The position numbers were made by a program, and so were the translations under genes. Below are positions 9,988 through 17,692 of a DNA stretch of 64,000 nt, one piece after another (within the stretch, counting starts at the first letter, position 1; each line of letters opens with the position of its first letter). The notes beneath the pieces are model-generated. The model did no database searches. It was not told the origin of the DNA and was given only the letters and a program-made list of their open reading frames with translations. The DNA is from JACCWP01 sp963785115 (lineage in GTDB: Bacteria; Actinomycetota; Actinomycetes; Propionibacteriales; Nocardioidaceae): assembly GCA_963785115.1 (NCBI GenBank), contig CAWATY010000006.1, forward strand, positions 62,001 through 126,000, read 5' to 3'.

Positions 9988-10194
9988 ATGCCCGATCCTC
10001 GCAACCCGGACTACCAGCTCGTCGAGGACGACGACGTGGAGGGCCACGGCATCACGTCGGGACGCATCCAGCCGCCGCGCGAGGAAGACGGCGACGTCCA
10101 TGGTCACAGCGCACCCGACCCCGGGCCCGACGAGGAGGACGACGTGGAGGCCCACATGTACGTCCGCCCCGAGGACCAGAGCCGACCCAGCTGA
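9988..10194 (+). CDS. Small acidic protein with repeated D/E-VxxH motif
   Basis: 68 residues, strongly acidic, without hydrophobic segments. Three similar units are visible: VEDDDVEGH, EEDGDVHGH and EEDDVEAH, each an acidic run ending in Val and His. A good ribosome-binding site (GGAGG about 8 nt upstream of ATG 9988) supports it as a real gene. I do not recognise a family. Acidic/His repeats could bind divalent metal, or the product could be a small precursor peptide; neither is shown. It lies 79 nt after the protease gene on the same strand. Confidence 0.6.
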   Translation: MPDPRNPDYQLVEDDDVEGHGITSGRIQPPREEDGDVHGHSAPDPGPDEEDDVEAHMYVRPEDQSRPS

Positions 10195-10284
10195 TCATTT
10201 CCTCGACAGCTGTCCTTCCGACCGCTCCCCGATCGTCTTCTAGGTGAGACGCGCATCGAGCGCGTCCGTGCCGAAGGAGTCGAC

Positions 10285-10614
10285 ATGTCCAGGTTCCTGT
10301 TGCTGTACCGCGGTCCCGCCTCGCCGATGGACGACATGACCCCCGAGCAGGGTGTCGAGCAGATGCAGGCGTGGGGGGCCTGGATGAGCGGTGTGGGACC
10401 GGCCCTGGTCGACCCCGGCTCGCCGCACGGGGCACGTACGTCGATCGTCGACGACGGCACCACCGGAGAGCCGAGCGATCAGAACGGCTACTCGGTGGTC
10501 GAGGCCACCGACCTCGAGGCGGCACGGGCCCTCACCGTCGGGCACCCGTTCCTGTCCGAGGGCAAGGGTCGCTTCAGCATCGAGATCTTCGAGCTGCTGC
10601 CGATGCCGACCTGA
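10285..10614 (+). CDS. YCII-related protein
   Basis: 109 residues. The start MSRFLLLYRG and the C-terminal EATDLEAARALTVGHPFL block, with the ending FSIEIFELLPM, are typical of the YCII/DGPF family, small ferredoxin-like-fold proteins often found near ECF sigma factors. Activity is usually unknown. A clear GAAGGAG precedes ATG 10285 by 5 nt. It stands alone between unrelated genes. Confidence 0.85.
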   Translation: MSRFLLLYRGPASPMDDMTPEQGVEQMQAWGAWMSGVGPALVDPGSPHGARTSIVDDGTTGEPSDQNGYSVVEATDLEAARALTVGHPFLSEGKGRFSIEIFELLPMPT

Positions 10615-10697
10615 TCCAGCGAAGGCGCGTTGACGACGCGAACCGGCGGGAGGACGATGCCGGGCACCCCGAGCCCGACGACCCTGGAGCGACGACC

Positions 10698-11507
10698 GTG
10701 GTGATCTGCCTGACCTGCGGTGTGGAGCACGCCGAGGCGACCGAGGTGTGCGCGATCTGCGCGGACGACAGGCAGTGGGTGCCGGCGGAGGGCCAGCGCT
10801 GGGCGACGCTCGAGGAGCTGCGGGGCTCGGGGCGTCAGGTGCACGTCCGCGAGCTCGAGCCCGACCTGTTCGGCGTCACCGCCGATCCGCCGGTCGGCAT
10901 CGGCCAGCAGGCGCACCTGGTCCGCACCCCGAACGGGAACCTGCTCTGGGACCCACCCGGCTACGTCGACGACGCGGGCGGCGCGGCGGTCGGTGAGCTC
11001 GGCGAGGTCGTCGCGATCGTCGCCAGCCACCCGCACATGTACGGCGCCCAGGTCGAGTGGAGTCGCGCCCTCGGAGGCGCACCGGTGCTGGTCTCGGAGG
11101 CCGACCAGGAGTGGGTGGCGCGACCCGACCCGGTCATCGAGGTATGGAGCGGCACCCGCGAGGTCGCGCCGGGCCTCACCCTCAGCCAGCCGGGTGGGCA
11201 CTTCCCCGGCAGCGTCGTGGCGCACTGGGCAGCCGGAGCCGAGGGCCGCGGCGTCCTGCTCAGCGGCGACACGTTCCAGGCCAACCCCGACCGCACGTCG
11301 ACCACGTTCATGCGCAGCTATCCCAACCGTATCCCGCTGTCGGGGGCCGTGGTCGAGCGCATCACCCGGGCGGTGAGCGCCTTCGACTTCGACCGGGTCT
11401 ACGACAACTTCGGCCACACCATCGACACCGACGCCCGTACCGTGCTGCGGCGCTCCGCCGACCGCTACGTCTGTTGGGTCAGCGGCGACTTCGACCACCT
11501 CACCTGA
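10698..11507 (+). CDS. MBL-fold metallo-hydrolase with N-terminal zinc-ribbon-like Cys pairs
   Basis: 269 residues. The N-terminus ICLTCGVEHAEATEVCAICADD carries two CxxC pairs that could bind zinc. The body follows a metallo-beta-lactamase fold with degenerate metal motifs: SHPHMYGAQ in the position of HxHxDH, GGHFPGS, LSGDTF for the bridging Asp and NFGHTI for the last His. Substrate is unknown; related proteins are often annotated as hydrolases. GTG 10698 (GGAG nine nt upstream) or the adjacent GTG 10701 can start it. Confidence 0.8.
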   Translation: MVICLTCGVEHAEATEVCAICADDRQWVPAEGQRWATLEELRGSGRQVHVRELEPDLFGVTADPPVGIGQQAHLVRTPNGNLLWDPPGYVDDAGGAAVGELGEVVAIVASHPHMYGAQVEWSRALGGAPVLVSEADQEWVARPDPVIEVWSGTREVAPGLTLSQPGGHFPGSVVAHWAAGAEGRGVLLSGDTFQANPDRTSTTFMRSYPNRIPLSGAVVERITRAVSAFDFDRVYDNFGHTIDTDARTVLRRSADRYVCWVSGDFDHLT

Positions 11508-11616
11508 GCCCGCTGGGCGGCAGAAACTCAGGCCTTCCGATCTCGCCGCGGAAGCGTAGATTCCACGGCAGGGCATTTTCCGCCCCCGCCCGGCAGACCT
11601 CAGCGAGGAGGCAGCG

Positions 11617-12672
11617 GTGTACGAGAAGGATGGGCAGAAGTACTTCGTCGTCGACAGCCACATGCACTTCTGGGACGCGAGCCCGCAGAACTGGGTGGCC
11701 GGGCAGGAGCAGTTCGCCAAGGGCTGGATCGAGTGCTTCCACGCCTACCAGGGGCTCGGCCCGCCGGACACGCACTGGACGATCGAGCACTTCCAGAAGT
11801 ACTCCGAGGACGACCTGATGAAGGACCTCTTCGTCGAGGGCCACGTCGACGTCGCGGTCTTCCAGCCGACCTACCTCAAGCAGTGGTACACCGACGGCTT
11901 CAACACCACCGAGCGCAACGGCGCCCTGGCCGAGAAGCACTCCGGCAAGTTCGTGGTCAACACTCGGTTCGACCCGCGCGACGGGCAGGCCGGCCTGGAG
12001 CAGCTCGAGGCCGACGTGGAGCGCTGGCACCCCAAGGGCGTCAAGCTGTACACCGCCGAGTGGCGGGGGGAGTCGCGCGGCTGGAAGCTCAGCGACCCCG
12101 AGGCGTACACCTATCTCGCACGGGCCCAGGAGCTCGGCATCACGAACATCCACGTGCACAAGGGCCCGACGATCTGGCCGCTGGACAAGGACGCCTTCGA
12201 CGTCGCCGACGTCGACCACGCCGCGACCGACTTCCCGGACCTCAACTTCATCGTCGAGCACGTCGGGCTGCCGCGGATCGAAGACTTCTGCTTCATGGCC
12301 ACCCAGGAGCCGAACGTCTACGCCGGCCTCTCGGTCGTCATCGGCGGCCTGATGCACGCGCGCCCGCGGTTCTTCGCCAAGGTGATGGGAGAGCTCTTGT
12401 TCTGGGTCGGCGAGGACAAGATGACTTTCGGCAGCGACTACGGCATCTGGGAACCGAAGTGGCAGGTCGAGGGCTTCGTCGACTGGGACTACCCCAGCGA
12501 CGAGTACTCCGACTACCCCCGGCTCGGTGTTGACGGCAAGAAGAAGATCCTCGGCCTCAACGCCGCGCGGCTGTACGACATCGACGTCCCCGAGGAGTAC
12601 CGGATCGCCGACACCCCGGCCGAGCAGGACGACGCGCAGCTGGTCGAGGACAAGGCCGGGGCCGGGGTGTGA
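11617..12672 (+). CDS. Amidohydrolase family protein (propane/alkane-cluster type)
   Basis: 351 residues of the amidohydrolase-2 type TIM barrel. Metal ligands are visible: DSHMHFWD (HxH) at the N-terminus, NIHVHKG on the central strand and FGSDYGIWEP near the C-terminus. Start GTG 11617 follows the strong site GAGGAGG. It is first in a coupled trio with the DUF59 and alcohol dehydrogenase genes. From family knowledge, this trio usually accompanies soluble di-iron propane/alkane monooxygenases in mycobacteria and rhodococci; no monooxygenase subunit is present here. The substrate is unproven. Confidence 0.85.
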   Translation: MYEKDGQKYFVVDSHMHFWDASPQNWVAGQEQFAKGWIECFHAYQGLGPPDTHWTIEHFQKYSEDDLMKDLFVEGHVDVAVFQPTYLKQWYTDGFNTTERNGALAEKHSGKFVVNTRFDPRDGQAGLEQLEADVERWHPKGVKLYTAEWRGESRGWKLSDPEAYTYLARAQELGITNIHVHKGPTIWPLDKDAFDVADVDHAATDFPDLNFIVEHVGLPRIEDFCFMATQEPNVYAGLSVVIGGLMHARPRFFAKVMGELLFWVGEDKMTFGSDYGIWEPKWQVEGFVDWDYPSDEYSDYPRLGVDGKKKILGLNAARLYDIDVPEEYRIADTPAEQDDAQLVEDKAGAGV

Positions 12673-13385
12673 CCGGCCCGGCCCAGGTGCTCGAGGCGCT
12701 GGGTACGGTCCGCGACCCCGAGCTGGACGAACCGGTGACGACCCTGGGGTTCGTCGCCTCGTGCACGGTCTCCGCCGACGGGGTCGCGGACGTGCACCTG
12801 CGGTTGCCGACGTACTTCTGCGCCCCCAACTTCGCCTACCTGATGGTCGCCGACGCCCATGACGCGGTGAGCGCGGTGCAGGGGATCAGCGAGACCCGGG
12901 TCGTGCTCGACGACCACTTCGCCGCGGACTCGATCAACGACGGCGTCGCCGCTCGCTCCGGTTTCGTCGCCACCTTCGAGGGCGAGGCGGTCGCCGAGCT
13001 GGACGAGCTGCGCGCGGACTTCCTGCGCAAGGCGGTGTGGGCCGGCACCGACCGGGTCTGCCGGCCGCTGCTCGCGGCCGGACAGACCCCGGAGCAGCTG
13101 GCCGCGCTTCGCCTGGGCGACCTGCCGGAGTCGGCCGACAGCACCCGGCTGCGGGCCCGGCGGGCCGAGCTCGGTCTGCCGTCCGGCGACGAGGCGCCAT
13201 TGTTGATCGACCCGGTCACCGGAGAGGCGATCGGGAGCAACGCGCTGCCGCTGCACCTGCGCCGGGCCAGGCTGACCGCGGTCAGCCTCGACGCCAACGC
13301 CGGGGTGTGCCGCGGCATGCTGCAGGCCCGGTACGGCAGCAGCGGAGTCGGCGAACACGAGCTCGAGCTGGGAGGACCGTCATGA
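12669..13385 (+). CDS. DUF59/MIP18-type metal-sulfur cluster assembly protein
   Basis: 238 residues. The N-terminal 100 residues are a DUF59 domain (ALGTVRDPELDEPVTTLGFV, then LRLPTYFCAPNFAYLM with a conserved Cys). DUF59 proteins help to build or deliver iron-sulfur or other metal centres. The C-terminal half (about 110-238) has no recognisable domain but is typical of the copies linked to di-iron monooxygenase clusters. The start overlaps the amidohydrolase stop (GTGA) and the end overlaps the dehydrogenase start (ATGA), so the three proteins are made from one message in fixed ratio. Confidence 0.85.
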   Translation: MTGPAQVLEALGTVRDPELDEPVTTLGFVASCTVSADGVADVHLRLPTYFCAPNFAYLMVADAHDAVSAVQGISETRVVLDDHFAADSINDGVAARSGFVATFEGEAVAELDELRADFLRKAVWAGTDRVCRPLLAAGQTPEQLAALRLGDLPESADSTRLRARRAELGLPSGDEAPLLIDPVTGEAIGSNALPLHLRRARLTAVSLDANAGVCRGMLQARYGSSGVGEHELELGGPS

Positions 13386-14410
13386 GAGCCGTCCGGGTGC
13401 ACGACTACCACCAGCCACCCGTGGTCGAGGAGGTACCCGAGCCGACCGTCTCCGGGCCGCTGGACGTGATCGTCAAGATCGGCGGGGCGGGAGTGTGCCG
13501 CACCGACCTGCACATCCTCGAGGGCCAGTGGGCCGAGGCGATGAGCCCGACGCTGCCGTACACGATCGGGCACGAGAACGCCGGCTGGGTGCACGCGATC
13601 GGCGACGGGGTCACCAACGTCGCGGTGGGTGACACCGTCATCCTGCACCCGCTGGCCACCTGCGGGCTGTGCCGGGCGTGCCGGGCCGGCGACGACATGC
13701 ACTGCGAGGACTCGTTCTTCCCCGGGCTGTCCGACAACGACGGCGGCATGGCCGACTACCTGCTCACGTCGGCCCGCTCCTGCGTGAAGCTGGACCCGTC
13801 CACCAAGCCGGAGGACGTCGCGGCGCTTGCGGACGCGGGGATCACCGCCTACCACGCGGTGCGCAAGGCGGTGCCGCTGCTGTACCCCGGCACCACCTGC
13901 GTCGTCACCGGCGCCGGCGGGCTCGGCCACATCGGCATCCAGTGCCTGAAGGCGCTGACCGCCACCCGCATCGTCGTGGTCGACCGCAACCCGGACGCGC
14001 TGAAGCTGGCGTCCGACCTCGGCGCCGACGAGACGGTGGTCGCCGACGGGTCCCAGGTCGAGGTGGTGCAGGACCTCACCGGTGGAGCCGGCGCCCACGT
14101 GGTGCTGGACTTCGTCGCCGAGCAGGGCGCCGAGAACGACGGTTTCGCGATGACCAGGGAGGCCGGCTCGTACTTCGTGATCGGCTACGGCGGCACGCTG
14201 ACGATCCCGACGCTCGACATCATCTCCACCGAGCGCAACATCGTCGGCAACATCGTCGGCACCTACAACGACCTCGCCGAGCTGATGGTGCTGGCCGAGG
14301 CGGGCAAGGTCACGCTGCACACCAAGACCTACCCGCTCGACGAGGCGCCGGCCGCGCTCAACGACCTTGACGCCGGCGAGGTACGAGGCCGGGCGATCCT
14401 GGTCCCGTAG
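13382..14410 (+). CDS. Zinc-dependent NAD(P)-alcohol dehydrogenase
   Basis: 342 residues, medium-chain dehydrogenase/reductase. Catalytic zinc ligands Cys39 and the following GHEN motif are present. The structural zinc loop has four Cys (CGLCRACRAGDDMHC). The Rossmann motif is GAGGLGHIG near 180. It oxidises a primary or secondary alcohol to aldehyde or ketone; in related clusters the substrate is 2-propanol or a similar short alcohol. It is the last gene of the coupled trio and converges on the ion-channel gene with a 5-nt gap, leaving no room for a normal terminator. Confidence 0.9.
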   Translation: MRAVRVHDYHQPPVVEEVPEPTVSGPLDVIVKIGGAGVCRTDLHILEGQWAEAMSPTLPYTIGHENAGWVHAIGDGVTNVAVGDTVILHPLATCGLCRACRAGDDMHCEDSFFPGLSDNDGGMADYLLTSARSCVKLDPSTKPEDVAALADAGITAYHAVRKAVPLLYPGTTCVVTGAGGLGHIGIQCLKALTATRIVVVDRNPDALKLASDLGADETVVADGSQVEVVQDLTGGAGAHVVLDFVAEQGAENDGFAMTREAGSYFVIGYGGTLTIPTLDIISTERNIVGNIVGTYNDLAELMVLAEAGKVTLHTKTYPLDEAPAALNDLDAGEVRGRAILVP

Positions 14411-14415
14411 CGGCG

Positions 14416-15489
14416 CTACCCGGACACCGCGATGGCGACCAGCACCGTGCTGCCGACGGTGAAGATCCCCAGTGCCGCCGCGGCCGCGACGTGGTCGAGC
14501 CGGAACGCCCGTTTGGTGCTGGCCTCACCACCGTCGCGCACCCAGTAGGACGTGATGGTGGTCGTGAGGATGAGCACGATGATCACGGCGTACGCCAGCG
14601 CGTAGATCTCGTCCAGCAGCACCAGCGCCCCGATCTCGGGGAGCGTCGACGAGTACGTCTGCTGCAGGAAGACCAGGGACAGCAGCGCCGTCGCCGGCGC
14701 GGCCAGCCGCACCTCGGTCAGGCTCGGGTGCACGAACAAGACGCTGCTGGCGAGCAGCAGCACGATGACAAGAGGCAGCAACAGCTTCCACAGGAAGAAC
14801 GTGCGCGGCCTCTCGATGTCGATGTCGAACTGCGCCGCCGAGTACGTCCGGGCCGCGACCGACGTCTCCTCCTCGCCGAAGCTGGTGTCGTAGGTGTGGT
14901 CGATGACTGACACCGCCGACCCGGTGATGCTCCAGCCGGGCAGCTTCAGGCTCGGGTCGTAGCCGGACTCAGCCTCGTCGGCGACGTAGACCAGCTCGTC
15001 GGTCGCGTACGTCGTGTCCTCGATGGTCAGGCTGAGCGTCTGGGTGTCGAGCGGGTAGTCGGCGAGGTCGAGCGGCTGGAAGAACTTCCCCTGGACCCGG
15101 TACTCCTGGATCTTCTCGCCGGAGGCCAGCAGCTTCGGCTCGTCGTAGACCTTGGCCATGGTCAGGCCCCAGCGTTCGATGTTGTTCGTGAGCTCGAGGG
15201 TGGCGGTCGGGTCGCGGTCACCCCGCCACCGCATCCACAGGAAGAAGTCGGCGAAGTAGCTGCTGTCGGCCTGGTCGAGTCCCTGCAGGGTCACGGCGTA
15301 GAACCCGACCGTGACCGTGGTGGCGTCGGCGGGGACCTTGACCTCGTGGCCGCTCGGTGCCGCGACGGTCCGGCTCGTACCGGAGTCCGCCGACGCGACG
15401 CCGCCGATCAGCAGGGCACCCGCGATGAAGCTGAGCAGCAGCACGACCCAGGTCAACGGATGGCGCCTGACGGTGCGACGTGACCGCAT
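14416..15489 (-). CDS. Prokaryotic pentameric ligand-gated ion channel (Cys-loop superfamily)
   Basis: 357 residues. A signal-like hydrophobic N-terminus (about 12-33) is followed by a beta-rich extracellular domain with the loop DYPLDTQTLSLTIED. This corresponds to the Cys-loop signature (FPFDxQ) without the cysteines, as in GLIC and ELIC. Four membrane helices follow: FFLWKLLLPLVIVLLLASSV (M1), PATALLSLVFLQQTYSSTLP (M2/M3 linker with the typical LP), ALAYAVIIVLILTTTITSYW and a last helix ending at the C-terminus. Length is slightly above GLIC. ATG 15489 gives the best signal peptide. Ligand and ion selectivity cannot be read from sequence. It is monocistronic, convergent with the dehydrogenase. 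Confidence 0.85.
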   Translation of the reverse strand: MRSRRTVRRHPLTWVVLLLSFIAGALLIGGVASADSGTSRTVAAPSGHEVKVPADATTVTVGFYAVTLQGLDQADSSYFADFFLWMRWRGDRDPTATLELTNNIERWGLTMAKVYDEPKLLASGEKIQEYRVQGKFFQPLDLADYPLDTQTLSLTIEDTTYATDELVYVADEAESGYDPSLKLPGWSITGSAVSVIDHTYDTSFGEEETSVAARTYSAAQFDIDIERPRTFFLWKLLLPLVIVLLLASSVLFVHPSLTEVRLAAPATALLSLVFLQQTYSSTLPEIGALVLLDEIYALAYAVIIVLILTTTITSYWVRDGGEASTKRAFRLDHVAAAAALGIFTVGSTVLVAIAVSG

Positions 15490-15619
15490 GACCGCTCCTC
15501 GGATCGCTGCACGAGATGTTATGAGGGCGTGGCCTATTTCAGCGGTCCGACGCGGCGGGACAAAGCGGTTCGGCTGTGAGCAGTTGCCGGGTCCGATCCC
15601 GACCGACACGATCAGTCCC

Positions 15620-15949
15620 ATGATCTTCATCGCGGTCAAGTTCCGCGTTCTGCCCGACGACGCGGACGGGTTCCCCGAGATCGTCGCGGACTTCACCCGG
15701 GCCACCCGCGCCGAGCCCGGCTGCCTGTGGTTCGAGTGGTCGCGCAGCGTCGAGGACCCGACGACCTACGTCCTGGTCGAGGCCTTCCGCGACGACGACG
15801 CCGGCGCGGCGCACGTGCAGTCCGAGCACTTCCGCACCGCCCAGCAGACGCTGCCGCCCCACCTGGTCGAGACGCCGCGGGTGATCAACACGACGCTCGA
15901 GCAGGACGACTGGTCGCTGCTTGGCGAGATGGAGGTCGACCGGGGCTGA
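15620..15949 (+). CDS. Antibiotic biosynthesis monooxygenase (ABM) domain protein
   Basis: 109 residues. The whole protein is one ABM ferredoxin-like domain: MIFIAVKFRVLPDDADGF, then EPGCLWFEWSRSVEDP and the EAFRDDDAGAAHVQSEHF segment with the conserved His. These small dimeric proteins are cofactor-free monooxygenases or isomerases, or have unknown roles in primary metabolism. ATG 15620 begins exactly at the domain edge; no strong ribosome-binding site is seen. It converges on the ThDP-enzyme gene. Confidence 0.88.
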   Translation: MIFIAVKFRVLPDDADGFPEIVADFTRATRAEPGCLWFEWSRSVEDPTTYVLVEAFRDDDAGAAHVQSEHFRTAQQTLPPHLVETPRVINTTLEQDDWSLLGEMEVDRG

Positions 15950-15959
15950 CCCGGCCGCG

Positions 15960-17675
15960 TCAGTCGTTCGGCGGGGCGTCGCGGTGCGCGGCGACCAGGT
16001 CGCCGAGGCTGGCCGTCGGCGAGATGACGTCGGGATCGGTGCGCACGGCCACCAGCGCAGGTCCCGGGTGGGCGAAGGCGTCCGCGAGCGCGCCGTCGAG
16101 GTCTGCCTCGGTCGACACCGTGCACGCACGGGCGCCGAGCCCGCGTCCCCACGCGGCGAAGTCGACGTCGTGGACCGCGACCGCGGCGGTGCGGCCAAGC
16201 TCGCGCGCCTGATGCATCGCGATCGTGCCGTACAGCGCGTTCTGGAAGACGACCACGACGACGTGCAGGCCGAGCCGTGTCGCGGTCTCGAGCTCCTGGC
16301 CGGTCATCAGCGCGCCGCCGTCGCCGACGACGGCCAGCACCGGGCGTTGCGGGTCGACGCACGCCGCGCCGACCGCCGCCGGTACGGCGAAGCCCATCGC
16401 CCCGTTGGCCGGTGCCAGCTGGGCGACGCCCGGCCCGAACCGCCAGTACCGGTGCAGGAACGCCGCGAAGTTGCCGGCGTCGTTGGTGACCACCGCGTCC
16501 GCGGGCACCGTGCGGTGCAGCGCCGCCACCACCCGCGCCGGGTGCACGTACGCCGGCGTCCCTGCTGGGCCGGCCAGGACAGCGCCGTCCGCCACCTCGT
16601 CGGGCAGCCGGGAGGAGGCGTCGGCCGCCGCGTGCCCCGTGCTCCAGTCCCGGACGGGAGGGTGCGCGGGCGCGTGGGACAGCAGCTCGCGCAGCAGGTC
16701 GTCGGCGTCGCCGGGCATCCAGTCGGCTCCGGCCCCGGGATCGAAGCGGCCGATCGACACCGGCTCGGCGGCATCGACCGGCAGGGTGAAGCGCTGGCTG
16801 GTCACCTCGTCCCACCGCGTCCCCACCGCCACGACGAGGTCGGCCGCGCGCACGTCGCGCAGCACGGCGTCGGGCAGCGCCAAGCCGAGGTGGCCGAGGA
16901 AGTTCGGGTGCGCCACGGGAAAGCGATCCTGACAGCGGAAGGCGACCTGCACCCCGACCCCGAACCGCTCGGCCACCGCGACCAGGTCGGGGTTCGCCGC
17001 GCTCACCCCGCGCCCGACCACGAGCACCGGCCGCTCGGCCTCCACCAGTCGCTTCGCGAGGGCTGCCGGGTCGGCAGCGGGCCACCGGGCGGCGTCGGTG
17101 ACCGGCTCCGCGGGCGGCCCCGTCGGCGGGGCGGCCACCTCCGCATCCACCTCCGCATCCACCTCCGCATCCACCTCCGCATCCACCAGGTCGGTGGGCA
17201 GCACCAGGACCGCCGGGCCGGGGCGACCGCTCACCGCCGTACGCAGCGCGGTGTCGAGCAGGGGGAGCACCTCGTCGGCCGACGCCGCCTCGGCTGCCCA
17301 CTTCGCCAGCGGGGTGAACATCGCGGCGAGGTCGACCTCCTGGAAGGCCTCGCGGCCGCGCAGGTCTGTCGCGACCTGGCCGAGCAGCACCACCATCGGG
17401 GTGGCGTCCTGCATGGCCGTGTGCACGCCGATGGCGAGGTTGCTCGCCCCGGGACCGCGGCTGGCCAGGGCGAGTGCAGGCACGCCGGTCAGCCGGGCCG
17501 TGGCGTCGGCCATGAACGCCGCACCCGACTCGTGCCGGGTGGAGACGAGCGCGATGTCGGGGTGCTCCTCGAGCGCGTCGAGCAGGCCGAGGAACGACTC
17601 CCCCGGCACCGTGAACGAGTGCGTGACCCCGGCCCGCGCCAGGGCGTCCGCGGTGGCGGTGGCGACCGTTGTCAT
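15960..17675 (-). CDS. Thiamine-diphosphate enzyme (acetolactate synthase / benzoylformate decarboxylase family)
   Basis: 571 residues with the three-domain ThDP layout. The catalytic Glu49 lies in RHESGAAFMA. The ThDP/Mg motif begins GDGGALMTGQELETA near 430 and ends with FQNALYG. It should cleave or join 2-oxo acids; exact substrate is unknown. Residues 165-180 are four perfect DAEV units encoded by a 12-bp tandem repeat in the linker before the middle domain. It lies 17 nt behind the Nramp-like gene on the same strand, so the two probably form an operon. Confidence 0.88.
   Translation of the reverse strand: MTTVATATADALARAGVTHSFTVPGESFLGLLDALEEHPDIALVSTRHESGAAFMADATARLTGVPALALASRGPGASNLAIGVHTAMQDATPMVVLLGQVATDLRGREAFQEVDLAAMFTPLAKWAAEAASADEVLPLLDTALRTAVSGRPGPAVLVLPTDLVDAEVDAEVDAEVDAEVAAPPTGPPAEPVTDAARWPAADPAALAKRLVEAERPVLVVGRGVSAANPDLVAVAERFGVGVQVAFRCQDRFPVAHPNFLGHLGLALPDAVLRDVRAADLVVAVGTRWDEVTSQRFTLPVDAAEPVSIGRFDPGAGADWMPGDADDLLRELLSHAPAHPPVRDWSTGHAAADASSRLPDEVADGAVLAGPAGTPAYVHPARVVAALHRTVPADAVVTNDAGNFAAFLHRYWRFGPGVAQLAPANGAMGFAVPAAVGAACVDPQRPVLAVVGDGGALMTGQELETATRLGLHVVVVVFQNALYGTIAMHQARELGRTAAVAVHDVDFAAWGRGLGARACTVSTEADLDGALADAFAHPGPALVAVRTDPDVISPTASLGDLVAAHRDAPPND
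17137..17184 (-). repeat. 12-bp tandem repeat x4 inside the ThDP-enzyme gene
   Basis: The unit acctccgcatcc occurs four times without change. It encodes (DAEV)4 on the minus strand. Because the unit is a multiple of three, copy-number change would alter linker length without breaking the frame. Confidence 0.95.
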
Positions 17676-17692
17676 CGCGCTCCTCGAGGTCG

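Noticed and set aside
17137..17184. CRISPR-like repeat
   Set aside because: Units are contiguous 12-mers without spacers, inside a coding region and in frame.
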